Positions 12,944-13,445 of a stretch of DNA of 13,445 nt are shown one piece after another; position 1 is the stretch's first letter; every line of letters starts with the position of its first letter. Source of the DNA: Candidatus Auribacterota bacterium (GTDB lineage Bacteria; Auribacterota; JAFGBW01). Below the pieces are notes generated by a model. That model saw only the letters and a list, made by a program, of their open reading frames with translations. It made no database searches and had not been told where the DNA came from. The position numbers and the translations under genes were made by a program. The stretch lies in NCBI GenBank assembly GCA_016932965.1, contig JAFGBW010000087.1, positions 1 to 13,445 on the forward strand. Reading direction: 5' to 3'.

Positions 12944-13445
12944 ATGGTCACGTTTATTCAAATCCTGCATGTCATTCTTTCCATTATGCTGATAGGAATC
13001 ATTTTGATGCAAAGCAGCAAAGGTCACGGCCTGTCGGGCGCTTTCGGCTCTTTTGGAGGCGGAGCCATTCAGAACGCATTCGGTGCCAGAACCGGGGATT
13101 TTCTCGTAAAAACCACTGCTTATATGACGATCATTTTTTTTGTTTCAGCTTTTTATCTGGCTTATATCCAGATCATGCCGGGCAAATCGTCATCGGTTCT
13201 TCAAAACTACAAAGGCGTCGTTTCTGAAACCCCGACCAAACAGGCCGAAGAAGTCGGTAAAAAACTCGGGGAGTTGACCGGGGACCTCCTGAAAAAATTA
13301 AAACCGTCAGAGGAAGAACCCATCAATAAGGAAATTCCTCCTCCACCGCCGCCCAAAAATGATTCCAATGTGGTGAAGCCGCTTCCCGTTTCTCAGGAAA
13401 CCAGTAAAGAAGAAACTCTTCCAGCAGAATCTTCTGTTCCGGAGA
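12944..13445 (+). CDS. secG: SecG, protein-export membrane subunit (3' end outside window)
   Basis: SecG is the small accessory subunit of the SecYEG translocon in the inner membrane. The visible 167 residues include two membrane segments (about 4-22, FIQILHVILSIMLIGIILM, and about 57-77, TTAYMTIIFFVSAFYLAYIQI). Between them is the conserved cytoplasmic loop MQSSKGHGLSGAFGS with Gly-rich FGGG and the AFGARTGDFL block. AAGGA lies 9 bp upstream of the ATG, 12 bp after tpiA, so the two are probably one operon. After residue 80 comes a long charged and Pro-rich tail (PPPPPP around 132-137) not found in the short E. coli protein; comparable tails occur in related anaerobes. The gene runs off the right edge. 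Confidence 0.93.
   Translation, partial: MVTFIQILHVILSIMLIGIILMQSSKGHGLSGAFGSFGGGAIQNAFGARTGDFLVKTTAYMTIIFFVSAFYLAYIQIMPGKSSSVLQNYKGVVSETPTKQAEEVGKKLGELTGDLLKKLKPSEEEPINKEIPPPPPPKNDSNVVKPLPVSQETSKEETLPAESSVPE

Overview
The window carries a complete type I-C (Cas8c/Csd) CRISPR-Cas operon on the minus strand. It is followed on the plus strand by an XRE/ImmA-type regulator and by tpiA-secG. The tpiA-secG pair, the long Pro/acidic tail on SecG, the S23/IVP-type four-helix gene and the TTTGAGAT-rich spacer elements suggest an anaerobic, delta-proteobacterial organism (Desulfobacterota, Desulfobacteraceae-like). That placement is inference from gene style, not from a marker.

Layout from right to left on the minus strand: a Sel1-repeat gene (10718-9294); a 34-codon small ORF (9262-9158); a 35-codon remnant of a type I-E-like cas3 (9161-9054); then cas3, cas5c, cas8c (with an internal cas11c start) and cas7c. 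A frameshifted Bro-N gene, cas4, an IVP-family gene, cas1 and cas2 follow. The operon ends in a leader with a candidate crRNA promoter and the leader-proximal repeat at 1-32; the array runs off the left edge. The core order cas3-5-8-7-4-1-2 is the canonical I-C order, broken only by two guest genes in the cas7-cas4 and cas4-cas1 gaps. On the plus strand are the xre-immA gene (10931-11986), a spacer with a GC-rich dispersed repeat and a candidate promoter, tpiA (12173-12931) and the 5' part of secG (12944 to the edge).

How the parts work together: Cas1, Cas2 and Cas4 acquire spacers. Cas5c is the expected pre-crRNA nuclease and caps the 5' handle. Cas7c, Cas8c and Cas11c complete Cascade, and Cas3 (HD nuclease plus helicase) degrades the target. 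The Sel1 gene is 31 bp from the next ORF and may be the first gene of the transcript. The XRE-ImmA protein is divergent from it across a 212-bp spacer and is the obvious candidate regulator (inference).

Points that stand out: (1) the I-E-like Cas3 remnant just upstream of the I-C cas3, a scar suggesting one CRISPR type replaced another; (2) Cas5c appears to lack two of the three catalytic residues described for Bacillus halodurans Cas5d; (3) a family of TTTGAGAT palindromes, often joined to hairpins, lies just upstream of cas1, cas2, ivp and xre; (4) a concentric 40-bp dyad and a 6-codon upstream ORF precede cas4, which has no clear Shine-Dalgarno of its own; (5) a hairpin that is fully paired only in the sense RNA follows the cas7 stop codon. 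No gene-free stretch exceeds 300 bases.
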